Assembly: GCA_903911825.1 (NCBI GenBank) | Contig: CAIWFB010000336.1 | Span: 1 to 44,213 of the forward strand | Length of the DNA stretch: 44,213 bases | Direction: 5' to 3' | Source of the DNA: an uncultured Verrucomicrobia subdivision 3 bacterium | GTDB lineage: Bacteria > Verrucomicrobiota > Verrucomicrobiia > Limisphaerales > UBA11358 | Shown: in pieces, positions 15,615 to 22,821 of the stretch | Layout: each line of letters starts with the position of its first letter | Numbering within the stretch: position 1 is the first letter of the stretch | Program-made: the position numbers and the translations under genes | The notes under the pieces: model-generated | Told to the model about the DNA's origin: nothing | The model's input: only the letters and a program-made list of their open reading frames with translations | The model's database searches: none

Positions 15615-17354
15615 TTGAAACGTATCCTTTCTCTGTTCGGTCTGCTGCTGCTCGCCGCAACGATCCTTGGCGCAGCCACGCCATTTGAGCCCACCGCCCC
15701 CACGGGCCAGACACTCATCCATGATCCCTCCACCATCGTCCAAGATGGCGGACGCTACTATATCTTCGGCACCAAGCCCGGCATCAATGCCCGCTCGTCC
15801 ACCGACTTGCTGAATTGGGTCGCCGAACCGAACGTGTTCAAAAGCCCGCCCGCGTGGACGAAAACCGTCGCGCCCGGCTTCGACGGCTATTTCTGGGCAC
15901 CCGACATCATCAAGGTGAATGGAAAATTTCTCCTCTACTATTCCGTCTCCGCGTGGGGCAAGCAGACTTCCGCCATCGGCCTCGTCACCACACCCACGCT
16001 CGACGCCGCCGCCACCAATCACGTTTGGACCGATTGCGGCGAAGTCATCCATTCCACCAACGGCTACGCTTTCAACACCATTGACCCGAGCGTCATGCAA
16101 GATCACGACGGCAAACTGTGGCTCGCGTTCGGATCTTATTGGCAGGGGCTTTACCTCACCGAACTCGACCCGCAAACCGGCAAACGCGTCAGCACTAATT
16201 CTCCGTTGCATCACCTCGCGTGGAATCATTCCATCGAAGCCGCCTGCCTCACGCGGCATGGAAAATTTTATTACCTCTTCGTGAATTGGGGCCAATGCTG
16301 CAAAGGCACCAACAGCACCTACGAAGTCCGCGTGGGCCGCGCCGAAAATGTCACCGGCCCTTACCTCGACCGCGACGGCAAAGATCTGAAAGACGGCGGC
16401 GGCTCACCCTTCCTCCAAAGCCACGGACGCTTCTTCGGCCCCGGCCACATCGGCATTCTCGGCGGCGATGGCGACGCGCAACCCACCCGGTTCAGCTTTC
16501 ATTACTACGACGCTGACACGGCGGGCAAATCGCGCTTCGCCCTCGGCACTTTGGATTGGAGCGATGGCTGGCCCGTGGCCGTGACCGAGGCCGCCAACGA
16601 AGCTTGGAAATTAGTTTGGGCCGATGAATTCAACACCAACGGCACGCCCGATCCCGCGAATTGGAATTACGAACACGGCTTCGAACGCAATCACGAGGCG
16701 CAATGGTATCAGCCCGAAAATGCCGTCTGCACGAATGGCCTGCTCGTCATCACAGCGCGGCGCGAAACGAAACCGAATCCCCACTACGTCGCTGACAGCA
16801 ACGATTGGCGCAAAGAACGCGCGAATATCCACTACACCTCCGCCAGCCTCACCACGCGCCATTTGCGCGAGTTCAAATACGGCAAATTCGAGATGCGCGC
16901 GCGCATTGATACACGCTCCGGTAGTTGGCCCGCCTTCTGGACGCTCGGCGCCGAACGCGGCCACACCCACTGGCCCGCCGGCGGCGAAGTGGACATCATG
17001 GAATTTTACACCGGCACCGTGCTCGCCAACTTCGGCTACCAATTAGACCACCAGATCAAATGGCTGGCGGCCAAGAAACCCATCGCAGATTTCAATGACC
17101 CCGCGTGGACGGAAAAATTCCACACCTGGACCATGGTTTGGGACGAACAGAAAATGGACCTGCTACTCGACGGCCAACTGCTGAATCACCTCGACCTTGC
17201 CGAGGCCGACCACGCGGATGAGGGCAATCCCTTTCACCGCTCCGTTTACCTCATTTTGAACCAAGCCATCGGTGGCGATTCCGGCGGCGACCCGACACCG
17301 ACGACCTTTCCCGTCAAGTTTGAAGTGGATTGGGTGCGCGTGTATCAACGTTGA
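15615..17354 (+). CDS. secreted bifunctional glycoside hydrolase GH43-GH16
   Basis: A 579-aa protein from a TTG start with a signal peptide (LLLLAATILGAA). Residues about 30-325 are a GH43 five-bladed propeller (arabinanase/arabinosidase type), with likely catalytic residues D37 (HDPS), D157 (TIDPSV) and E208 (HSIEAA). From about 330 (KLVWADEFN) a GH16 jelly-roll domain follows, with ARRETKP, SGSWPAFWTLG and the active-site motif E458-V-D460-I-M-E463, ending in VDWVRVYQR. GH43 usually removes or cuts arabinose/xylose polymers and GH16 cuts beta-1,3/1,4-glucans or galactans. Both catalytic cores look complete, so the product may attack two linkages in one polymer. The fusion is uninterrupted in one frame. 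Confidence 0.88.
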   Translation: MKRILSLFGLLLLAATILGAATPFEPTAPTGQTLIHDPSTIVQDGGRYYIFGTKPGINARSSTDLLNWVAEPNVFKSPPAWTKTVAPGFDGYFWAPDIIKVNGKFLLYYSVSAWGKQTSAIGLVTTPTLDAAATNHVWTDCGEVIHSTNGYAFNTIDPSVMQDHDGKLWLAFGSYWQGLYLTELDPQTGKRVSTNSPLHHLAWNHSIEAACLTRHGKFYYLFVNWGQCCKGTNSTYEVRVGRAENVTGPYLDRDGKDLKDGGGSPFLQSHGRFFGPGHIGILGGDGDAQPTRFSFHYYDADTAGKSRFALGTLDWSDGWPVAVTEAANEAWKLVWADEFNTNGTPDPANWNYEHGFERNHEAQWYQPENAVCTNGLLVITARRETKPNPHYVADSNDWRKERANIHYTSASLTTRHLREFKYGKFEMRARIDTRSGSWPAFWTLGAERGHTHWPAGGEVDIMEFYTGTVLANFGYQLDHQIKWLAAKKPIADFNDPAWTEKFHTWTMVWDEQKMDLLLDGQLLNHLDLAEADHADEGNPFHRSVYLILNQAIGGDSGGDPTPTTFPVKFEVDWVRVYQR

Positions 17355-17564
17355 ACCGCCACCTTAGCTGGCAGCCAGCGCCACCGCCGACTTGCGACGC
17401 GAACCCCGTAAAGGGGCGTGGCCCCACGGGGCTTTACGCCCGCGACAGCGGAACTGACAGCGCCAACGGCGGTTGGCTCCGGCGAGAGGCTGTGTGAAAA
17501 CTCTTTCATCGTTTTGAAACTTCTAAGGTGGCGGGGCGTCTTTGCCAAGCATGAATTCCCGTCG
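17355..17564. repeat. dispersed-repeat-like intergenic segment
   Basis: The sequence between the GH43-GH16 stop and the 21-bp array contains a compound inverted repeat at 17408-17437 (GTAAAG ... CTTTAC around CGTGG-CC-CCACG). Its minus-strand translation contains SLSPEPTAVGAVSSAVAG, a string I associate with spurious ORFs repeated through related genomes. This is probably a dispersed non-coding element; copy number was not tested. Confidence 0.45.
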
Positions 17565-18068
17565 CCCCGTTTAGGGTTCTGGTCAGGAACCAAGTTGTTC
17601 CGGCGGGGAACTATTGTGTTTCGGTCAGGAACAATAGTGTTTCGAGCGGGAACCTTAGTGTTCTCGTCAGGAAGTATTGTGTTCTGGCCGGGAACAATAG
17701 TGTTTGGTGCGGGAAGTTTAGTGTTCTCCGCAGGAACCTTAGTGTTCTGGTCGGGAAGTTTAGTGTTTTCCCCGGGAACTATTGTGTTCGGAGAAAACCC
17801 TAAACTTCTTTTCAAAAAGAAGTTGGTTTCCGGGGCGGGAAGTCATTGGTTTGGCCCGCGAAGTCATTGGTTCGCGTCCGGAAAGTATTCATTTTCAACG
17901 GGAAGTCATTTGTCTGGCCCGCCAAAGTATTTGTTTCCGTCACGAAGTCATTTAACCCGCCGGGGAAAGTATTTGTTTTGGTCGGGAAGTCATTTGATGG
18001 CGGCGGGAAAGCACTTTCTTTTGAAAAACAACTTGGTTGGCGGGAGGGGAAAAAGCCTGGTTTTGCCA
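17565..18068. repeat. array of 24 in-phase 21-bp units
   Basis: Units of exactly 21 bp run without phase change for 504 bp. The first block (17586-17795) has consensus GGAA(C/G)nnTAGTGTT plus 7 variable bases. Two degenerate units (17796-17837) follow, then a second block (17838-18026) alternating GAAGTCATT and GAAAGTATT types. On the plus strand one frame stays open through the whole array (ORF 17418-18188), giving heptads such as GTIVFRS and GSHLSGP. On the minus strand two TTG-start ORFs (17345-17815 and 17812-18069), in different frames, give NTIVPGE/NTKLPDQ and NDFPTKT/NTFPGGL heptads. No ATG start with a ribosome site was found on the minus strand, so coding is unproven. There are no CRISPR-like spacers. 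Confidence 0.85.
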
Positions 18069-18191
18069 AAAAACCCTGTTTTTGACAGAAATGGGTCTAA
18101 ACAGGCTGCCAAAGGTAGGGCTGGGCGCGCGGCGCTGGGACTGGCGGGCGGTTTCCTACCGGGCACCTCGTCCCGCAGGGACTGTTGACAG

Positions 18192-18217
18192 TAGCCCGCA
18201 GTTTTAACTGCGGGCTA
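18192..18217. repeat. 26-bp palindrome
   Basis: TAGCCCGCAGTT and AACTGCGGGCTA are perfect inverted arms with a TT centre. A short T-run follows, so it could also terminate transcription from the array region. It ends 5 bp before the ATG at 18223, which argues against that codon being a real start. Confidence 0.7.
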
Positions 18218-18309
18218 TTTGCATGCGCGCCGTTGGCGCGAGGAAAAAAAGCATGGATTCCGTAAAAGGTGTCCGTCCCGGTCTAAGGCCAGCGACCAGC
18301 AGGAGTTCG

Positions 18310-18327
18310 AGCGGACTCACGTCCGCT
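18310..18327. repeat. 18-bp palindrome AGCGGAC-TCAC-GTCCGCT
   Basis: A perfect 7-bp inverted repeat lying inside the long upstream extension of the MFS ORF. It looks like another small dispersed palindrome and supports a downstream start for that gene. Confidence 0.55.
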
Positions 18328-18414
18328 GCCACTGGCTCTGGGGGGCGGGCGGGGGCTTTGCGCGCTTTAATTTTTAGCGGACTGCGCTACCTTGTCGGCC
18401 TCGTGTTAGCCACG

Positions 18415-19617
18415 TTGCGCAAAGCGGAATATTTTGAATTGCTCGTCCTGTTCTTCATCCAGGGCGCGGCGATGGCGATCTGGTTTGTGCCGCTGGGGCC
18501 GATTCTCGATGCGCACGGGTTGCACGGGATCAAGCCGTATGCGTTTGCGGCGTCGGCCATCGCGGCGTTCGTTTCGCCGTTGATGTTCGGCGCGATGGCA
18601 GACCGCCATGTGCCGCCCGCCAAAGTGCTCCGCTGGCTCGCGACGGCCACGGCCATCACGCTCACGGCGGTGGGCACGGCGATCAAATACGACGCGCACC
18701 CGTGGCTGGTGCTGTTGCTGATCCAGATCTATTACCTCGCTTACGCGCCGATGTTCAGCATCTCCTCGGCACTGGTGCTGGCGCGGTTGGCGGATGCGAA
18801 AAAGGAATACGGCCCCATCCGCTCGATGGCGACGATCGGCTGGATGGCGGGCGCGTTGATGGTGAGCGCGTTGAACGCGGACACGTCGCCCTACGCAGGT
18901 TATTACGCGGCGGCGATGTGGCTGTTGGTGGCGGGTTTCACGTTTTTTCTGCCGCAGTTGGAGGTGCCGAAATCGGCGGAGAATCTGGCGTGGCACGAGC
19001 GGTTGGGATTGGACGCGCTGACGTTGCTGAAGAACCCGCGCCATCGCGTGGTGTTCATCACGACGTCGTTGTTGAGCATTCCGCTGGCGGCGTTTTACCC
19101 GTATGCGCCGACGCATCTGCGGGCGCTGGGGTTCGACCACACGAGCGCGTGGATGAGTCTGGCGCAGGTGTCGGAAATCGTGGCGATGTTCAGTCTGGGC
19201 TGGCTGCTGTTCAACTGGCGTTTGAAATGGATCTTTGCGGCGGGGCTGGCTATCGGCGTGGTGCGGTTTGCGTTGAGCGCGTGGGATGAAAGATATTTTC
19301 TGCTCACGGGCATCATGTTGCACGGCGCGTCGTTCGCGCTGGTCTTCATCACGGCGCAGATCTATCTGGACCAGAATATCGAAGGCGCGTGGCGCACGCG
19401 GGCGCAGGCGCTGCTGTCGTTCATGAACGGCGGGATCGGCAATCTGATCGGCTATCTGGGCACGGGCTGGTGGTTCAACGCGTGCACGCGGGCGAGCGGC
19501 ACGCATTGGCCGTGGTTCTGGGGCGGACTCGCGGCGCTGGTGACGGCGGTGATGATTTATTTCCTGCTCGCGTTCCGTGAAAAACCCACGCCCACGGCAG
19601 CGGCGCTCACTCAATAA
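18415..19617 (+). CDS. MFS transporter, nucleoside permease (NupG-like) type
   Basis: About 400 aa with roughly twelve transmembrane helices. The conserved start YFELLVLFFIQGAAMAIWFV resembles NupG/XapB nucleoside:H+ symporters, and later segments such as YGPIRSMATIGWMAGAL and FMNGGIGNLIGYLGTGWW fit that family. The ORF is open from ATG 18223, and ATG 18253 has a fair ribosome site (GAGGA), but the first 60 or so residues are palindromic repeat sequence. I therefore take TTG 18415 (or GTG 18403) as the likely start. It probably imports nucleosides or related sugars and may serve the two exported proteins encoded just downstream. Confidence 0.8.
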   Translation: MRKAEYFELLVLFFIQGAAMAIWFVPLGPILDAHGLHGIKPYAFAASAIAAFVSPLMFGAMADRHVPPAKVLRWLATATAITLTAVGTAIKYDAHPWLVLLLIQIYYLAYAPMFSISSALVLARLADAKKEYGPIRSMATIGWMAGALMVSALNADTSPYAGYYAAAMWLLVAGFTFFLPQLEVPKSAENLAWHERLGLDALTLLKNPRHRVVFITTSLLSIPLAAFYPYAPTHLRALGFDHTSAWMSLAQVSEIVAMFSLGWLLFNWRLKWIFAAGLAIGVVRFALSAWDERYFLLTGIMLHGASFALVFITAQIYLDQNIEGAWRTRAQALLSFMNGGIGNLIGYLGTGWWFNACTRASGTHWPWFWGGLAALVTAVMIYFLLAFREKPTPTAAALTQ

Positions 19618-19626
19618 TTTCCGACC

Positions 19627-20535
19627 ATGACGCAAACAATATTTTCCTACTGGCCGTCAACTTGGCTGAGCGGCTTGATGCTTTGGTTGTGCCTCACGGC
19701 GAGGCCCGTTCAGGCCGTTGAGTATCAAACGACGCTGGCTTATCACCTCGCCACGAATGCCGCGGCCTACGCCGAAGGCCGCACGAGCAGCTACCCGGAT
19801 TTTCTCGTCATCAAAGCGCCGAACTCGACCCAACTGGATCGGCTGACGAACGCAATTTGGTCGCACTCGTTCTGGCTGCGCGGGGTGCATGGCTTGAGCG
19901 CCACGCCCATCGGGTTCACGAACGTCCTCGGCGCGCAAGGTCTGCCCACGATGGTTTCGCCGAGGCATTATCTCTTCGCGACGCACATGCATCCGGAGGG
20001 TTATCTCACCGCTTTTCTCGACACGAACAACGTCGTGCATTGGCGCAGAACGTTGCAGCGCGTGGCCGTGGGCGGGGATACTTCGGTGGGAATTCTGGAT
20101 GAAGACTTGCCGGCGAGTGTGGAATTTCTGCCGGTGTTGCCGAAAGATTACGGCGATTATCTGCCCGCGAATCCGACGAACTATGTGCAAGGCGTCGGCA
20201 TGAATCAGGATTTGTATGTGTTCGGACAACCGATGAAATTCGCCGGGGGCTGGGGCTTTGTGAGTTGGGATAGCGGGGCGATGGCGCCGGATGGGCTCTC
20301 GAAGAATTGGAATATCGCCATTCGCGGCGGGGATTCCTCCAATCCCGAAATGTTGCTCATCGGCAACCAACTGGTGCTGGTGTCGCATAATTACACGGCG
20401 CGCGGCGGACCGAACTACGCCTACCAAGTTCCGGGCATCAACCAAGCGATGCACCTGCTCTCCACGAATAATCACGTGGGCACGGATTATCAGCTCACCG
20501 AATTTCCGCTGACGAACTGGGTGAAGCTCCGTTGA
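19627..20535 (+). CDS. exported protein, possibly trypsin-like serine protease fold
   Basis: 302 aa with a signal peptide (LMLWLCLTARPVQA). I do not recognise a named family. Three spaced motifs recall a chymotrypsin triad: FATHMHP with H120 or H122, GGDTSVGILDEDLP with D151, and RGGDSSNPEML with S237 in a GDSG-like context, followed by a LVLVSHNY strand. Order and spacing fit a trypsin-like fold, but GDSS instead of GDSG and the unusual His context mean it could be inactive or unrelated. The gene lies 9 bp after the permease gene, and its stop overlaps the next start by one base, so the three are very likely one operon. Confidence 0.6.
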   Translation: MTQTIFSYWPSTWLSGLMLWLCLTARPVQAVEYQTTLAYHLATNAAAYAEGRTSSYPDFLVIKAPNSTQLDRLTNAIWSHSFWLRGVHGLSATPIGFTNVLGAQGLPTMVSPRHYLFATHMHPEGYLTAFLDTNNVVHWRRTLQRVAVGGDTSVGILDEDLPASVEFLPVLPKDYGDYLPANPTNYVQGVGMNQDLYVFGQPMKFAGGWGFVSWDSGAMAPDGLSKNWNIAIRGGDSSNPEMLLIGNQLVLVSHNYTARGGPNYAYQVPGINQAMHLLSTNNHVGTDYQLTEFPLTNWVKLR

Positions 20536-21620
20536 TGAGAACCACCAAACCATTCGCTGCCGCCGGGCTGTTATTGGTGCTGGCGCTGACCGGTTGTGTT
20601 CATCAGCCGTCGCCGCCGCGCGTGCAACACGTCACTTTCGGCGGCGAACTCTGGTCGGCAAGCCAAGGGCAAGCGGGCGTGCTCTTTCAAGATTGGGCGC
20701 AAGCCACTGCGGTGCCGGGCGGTAGTCTGTGGACGTTCGGCGATACGTTCATCGGCCAACCGCACGCCCGTCAAGCGCCGCGCAATGCCGACATCACCGG
20801 CATGATCGGCAACACGATCGCCTTTTTGCCAGCGGGCGAAACGAACCTGCCGCCGCGTTTGCAGTATCTCACCAACACGCTGGGGCAAGCGACGAATCCG
20901 CTCACGCTCTGGCCGGAAGAATCCGCCGCCACCCAGCGCATCTGGCCGCTCGGCAGCATCAGTGTGAGCGAACGCTGCTATCTGTTTTATTCGATGATCG
21001 AAAAAACCGCCGGCCCCGGCCCGTGGAATTTTCGCGGCACGGGTGCCGGTCTGGCGGTGGCGAATCAACCGCGAGCAACCTTCACGCGCTTGCGGCCGGA
21101 TGGGCATTGGCGCTTTCCCGTGCAGCCCGCCCAAGTGGTGCGCGTCGGCGATTGGCTGTATCTCTACGAAATCAGCAGCGCGCCCAAAGGTTTGATTCTC
21201 GCCAGCGTGCCGGCGAAGCAGATCGAGCAGCCGACGGCGTATGAATTTCTCACCGGGCAAGGTTGGAGCACGAATCGGGCGCAGGTGAAAATCATTTTGC
21301 GCGCAGCCTACGGACAGGTTTCGGTGGTGTGGAACGCGCGGCTGCGCCGTTATCTGCTGGCGACTTCGAGTGATGCGGCGCATCCGCAGGAAATCCAATT
21401 GCGCTTGGCGCGCCAACCGGAAGGGCCGTGGAGTGAACCCGCGCGCATCGCGGTGCCCGGTTTGGCAGGCAAGAAAACCAACCTGATCTACTGCGCCTTC
21501 CTGCATCCAGAACTCAGCGATGCGGCGGAACTCCACTACGTCGCCACGTTTTGCCGGGTGCTGGCGGGCGAATGGGATTTGTCCAATCCCGAGTGGCTGA
21601 CGTTTACGCTGCTGCCGTGA
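20535..21620 (+). CDS. DUF4185-like lipoprotein
   Basis: 361 aa from ATG 20535, whose A is the last base of the preceding TGA. The N-terminus has a clear lipobox (LVLALTGC). The body contains SLWTFGDTFIG, NTIAFLPAGETNLPPRLQYL, LGSISVSERCYLFYSMI and QVSVVWNARLRRYLLATSS, a propeller-like pattern resembling DUF4185 proteins, which are related to five-bladed glycosidase propellers. It should sit on the periplasmic face of a membrane. A role in sugar polymer handling is inferred from fold resemblance only. Convergent with the aldo/keto reductase gene, 9 bp away. Confidence 0.75.
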   Translation: MRTTKPFAAAGLLLVLALTGCVHQPSPPRVQHVTFGGELWSASQGQAGVLFQDWAQATAVPGGSLWTFGDTFIGQPHARQAPRNADITGMIGNTIAFLPAGETNLPPRLQYLTNTLGQATNPLTLWPEESAATQRIWPLGSISVSERCYLFYSMIEKTAGPGPWNFRGTGAGLAVANQPRATFTRLRPDGHWRFPVQPAQVVRVGDWLYLYEISSAPKGLILASVPAKQIEQPTAYEFLTGQGWSTNRAQVKIILRAAYGQVSVVWNARLRRYLLATSSDAAHPQEIQLRLARQPEGPWSEPARIAVPGLAGKKTNLIYCAFLHPELSDAAELHYVATFCRVLAGEWDLSNPEWLTFTLLP

Positions 21621-21629
21621 ACGCAGCGT

Positions 21630-22619
21630 TCACCCCGCCAGAATCGTCTCGATCAACGCCAGTTCTTCCGTGCTGAAATTCAGATTCTTCACGGCGCCGA
21701 CGCAGTCGTCCACCTGCTCCACTTTGCTCGCGCCGATGAGCGCGCTCGTCACCACCGGATGCCGCAGCACCCACGCCAACGCCATTTGCGCGAGCGTCTG
21801 ACCGCGCGCTTGGGCGAGGTCGTTCAGCTTGCGGGTTTGGCCGAGCACTGCATCGGTGACGTGTTCGGGCCGAAGAAAGCGTTGATCTTTGGCGATGCGG
21901 GAATCCGCCGGGATGCCTTTGAAATAACGATCCGTGAGCAGACCCTTCGCGAGCGGCGAGAAGACCGTGGCGCCGATGCCTTCGGCGGCGAGCGTGGCGA
22001 GCAACTCCGGCTCCACCCAACGGTCGAGCATGGAATAACGCGGTTGATGAATCACACACGGCGTGCCGAGCTCGCGCAGAATTTTCGCCGCGCGCGCCGT
22101 CTGCGCCGGGGGATAATTCGAGAGCCCCGCATACAACGCCTTGCCACTACGCACCGCGTGTGCGAGCGCGCCCATCGTTTCTTCTAACGGCGTGTCGGGG
22201 TCAGGCCGATGCGAATAAAAAATATCCACATACGGTAAGCCCATGCGCTTGAGCGATTGATCCAACGACGCCAAAAGATTTTTGCGCGAACCCCATTCGC
22301 CATACGGCCCCGGCCACATGTAGTAACCCGCCTTGGTGGTGATGATTAATTCATCGCGCCACGGAGCGAGGTCCTCGCGCAGAATTATCCCGAACGTCTC
22401 CTCGGCTGAACCATCGGGCGGACCGTAATTGTTCGCCAGATCAAAACAGGTGATACCGAGGTCGAACGCGCGCAACGCGATGGCGCGGGCGTTCGCGTAA
22501 GAATCCACCCCGCCAAAATTATGCCACAGCCCCAGCGACAGCAGCGGCAGGCGCAGCCCGGAACGACCGGAGCGGCGGTAGAAATCCTTGTTGTAGCGAG
22601 TCGCAGCGGGTGAATACAT
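21630..22619 (-). CDS. aldo/keto reductase, YghZ-like
   Basis: A 329-aa NADPH-dependent reductase with the full catalytic tetrad D60, Y65 (NNYGPP), K96 (TTKAGY) and H137 (YSHRPDP). The N-terminal YRRSGRSGLRLPLLSLGLWH and the GYYMWPGPYGEWGSRKNLL segment match the AKR14/YghZ group (L-glyceraldehyde-3-phosphate or methylglyoxal reductase). The C-terminal cofactor loop includes SALIGASKVEQ. It probably detoxifies small aldehydes in the cytoplasm. It is monocistronic and divergent from the exoprotein gene at 22822. Confidence 0.92.
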   Translation of the reverse strand: MYSPAATRYNKDFYRRSGRSGLRLPLLSLGLWHNFGGVDSYANARAIALRAFDLGITCFDLANNYGPPDGSAEETFGIILREDLAPWRDELIITTKAGYYMWPGPYGEWGSRKNLLASLDQSLKRMGLPYVDIFYSHRPDPDTPLEETMGALAHAVRSGKALYAGLSNYPPAQTARAAKILRELGTPCVIHQPRYSMLDRWVEPELLATLAAEGIGATVFSPLAKGLLTDRYFKGIPADSRIAKDQRFLRPEHVTDAVLGQTRKLNDLAQARGQTLAQMALAWVLRHPVVTSALIGASKVEQVDDCVGAVKNLNFSTEELALIETILAG

Positions 22620-22821
22620 GATGCGCGCAGCTTAATGAAGTGACGATTCCGCTTCGATAAAAATCTGGCGACGGAAACTTGATCAACTACTGGTTCCGCT
22701 TCGCCGCCAGCAACGCGTCGGCCAAGGGCCGTGGAGTCAACCGGTGAGTGTCCGAGTGAAGTGAATGATAGGTATTAAAACTGATTTCATTTTCTACAAT
22801 CCGAGGTATGGTTTGGTGCAG

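Noticed and set aside
15138-16295. 385-aa minus-strand ORF
   Set aside because: Antisense to the phosphatase and GH43 coding sequences, both with complete motifs on the plus strand.
17565-18068. CRISPR array
   Set aside because: The 21-bp units are contiguous, with no spacers and no cas genes; units vary in the middle rather than being identical.
17345-18069. Two minus-strand heptad ORFs (17345-17815, 17812-18069) as genes
   Set aside because: They start only at TTG without ribosome sites, are in different frames, and overlap a plus-strand ORF through the same array. Kept under the repeat feature instead.
18223-18414. N-terminal extension of the permease ORF from ATG 18223
   Set aside because: The codon follows a 26-bp palindrome by 5 bp and the encoded segment contains another palindrome; family homology begins near 18415.
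18406-19635. 409-aa Arg/His-rich minus-strand ORF
   Set aside because: Antisense of the nucleoside-type permease; composition is the usual shadow of a GC-rich membrane protein.
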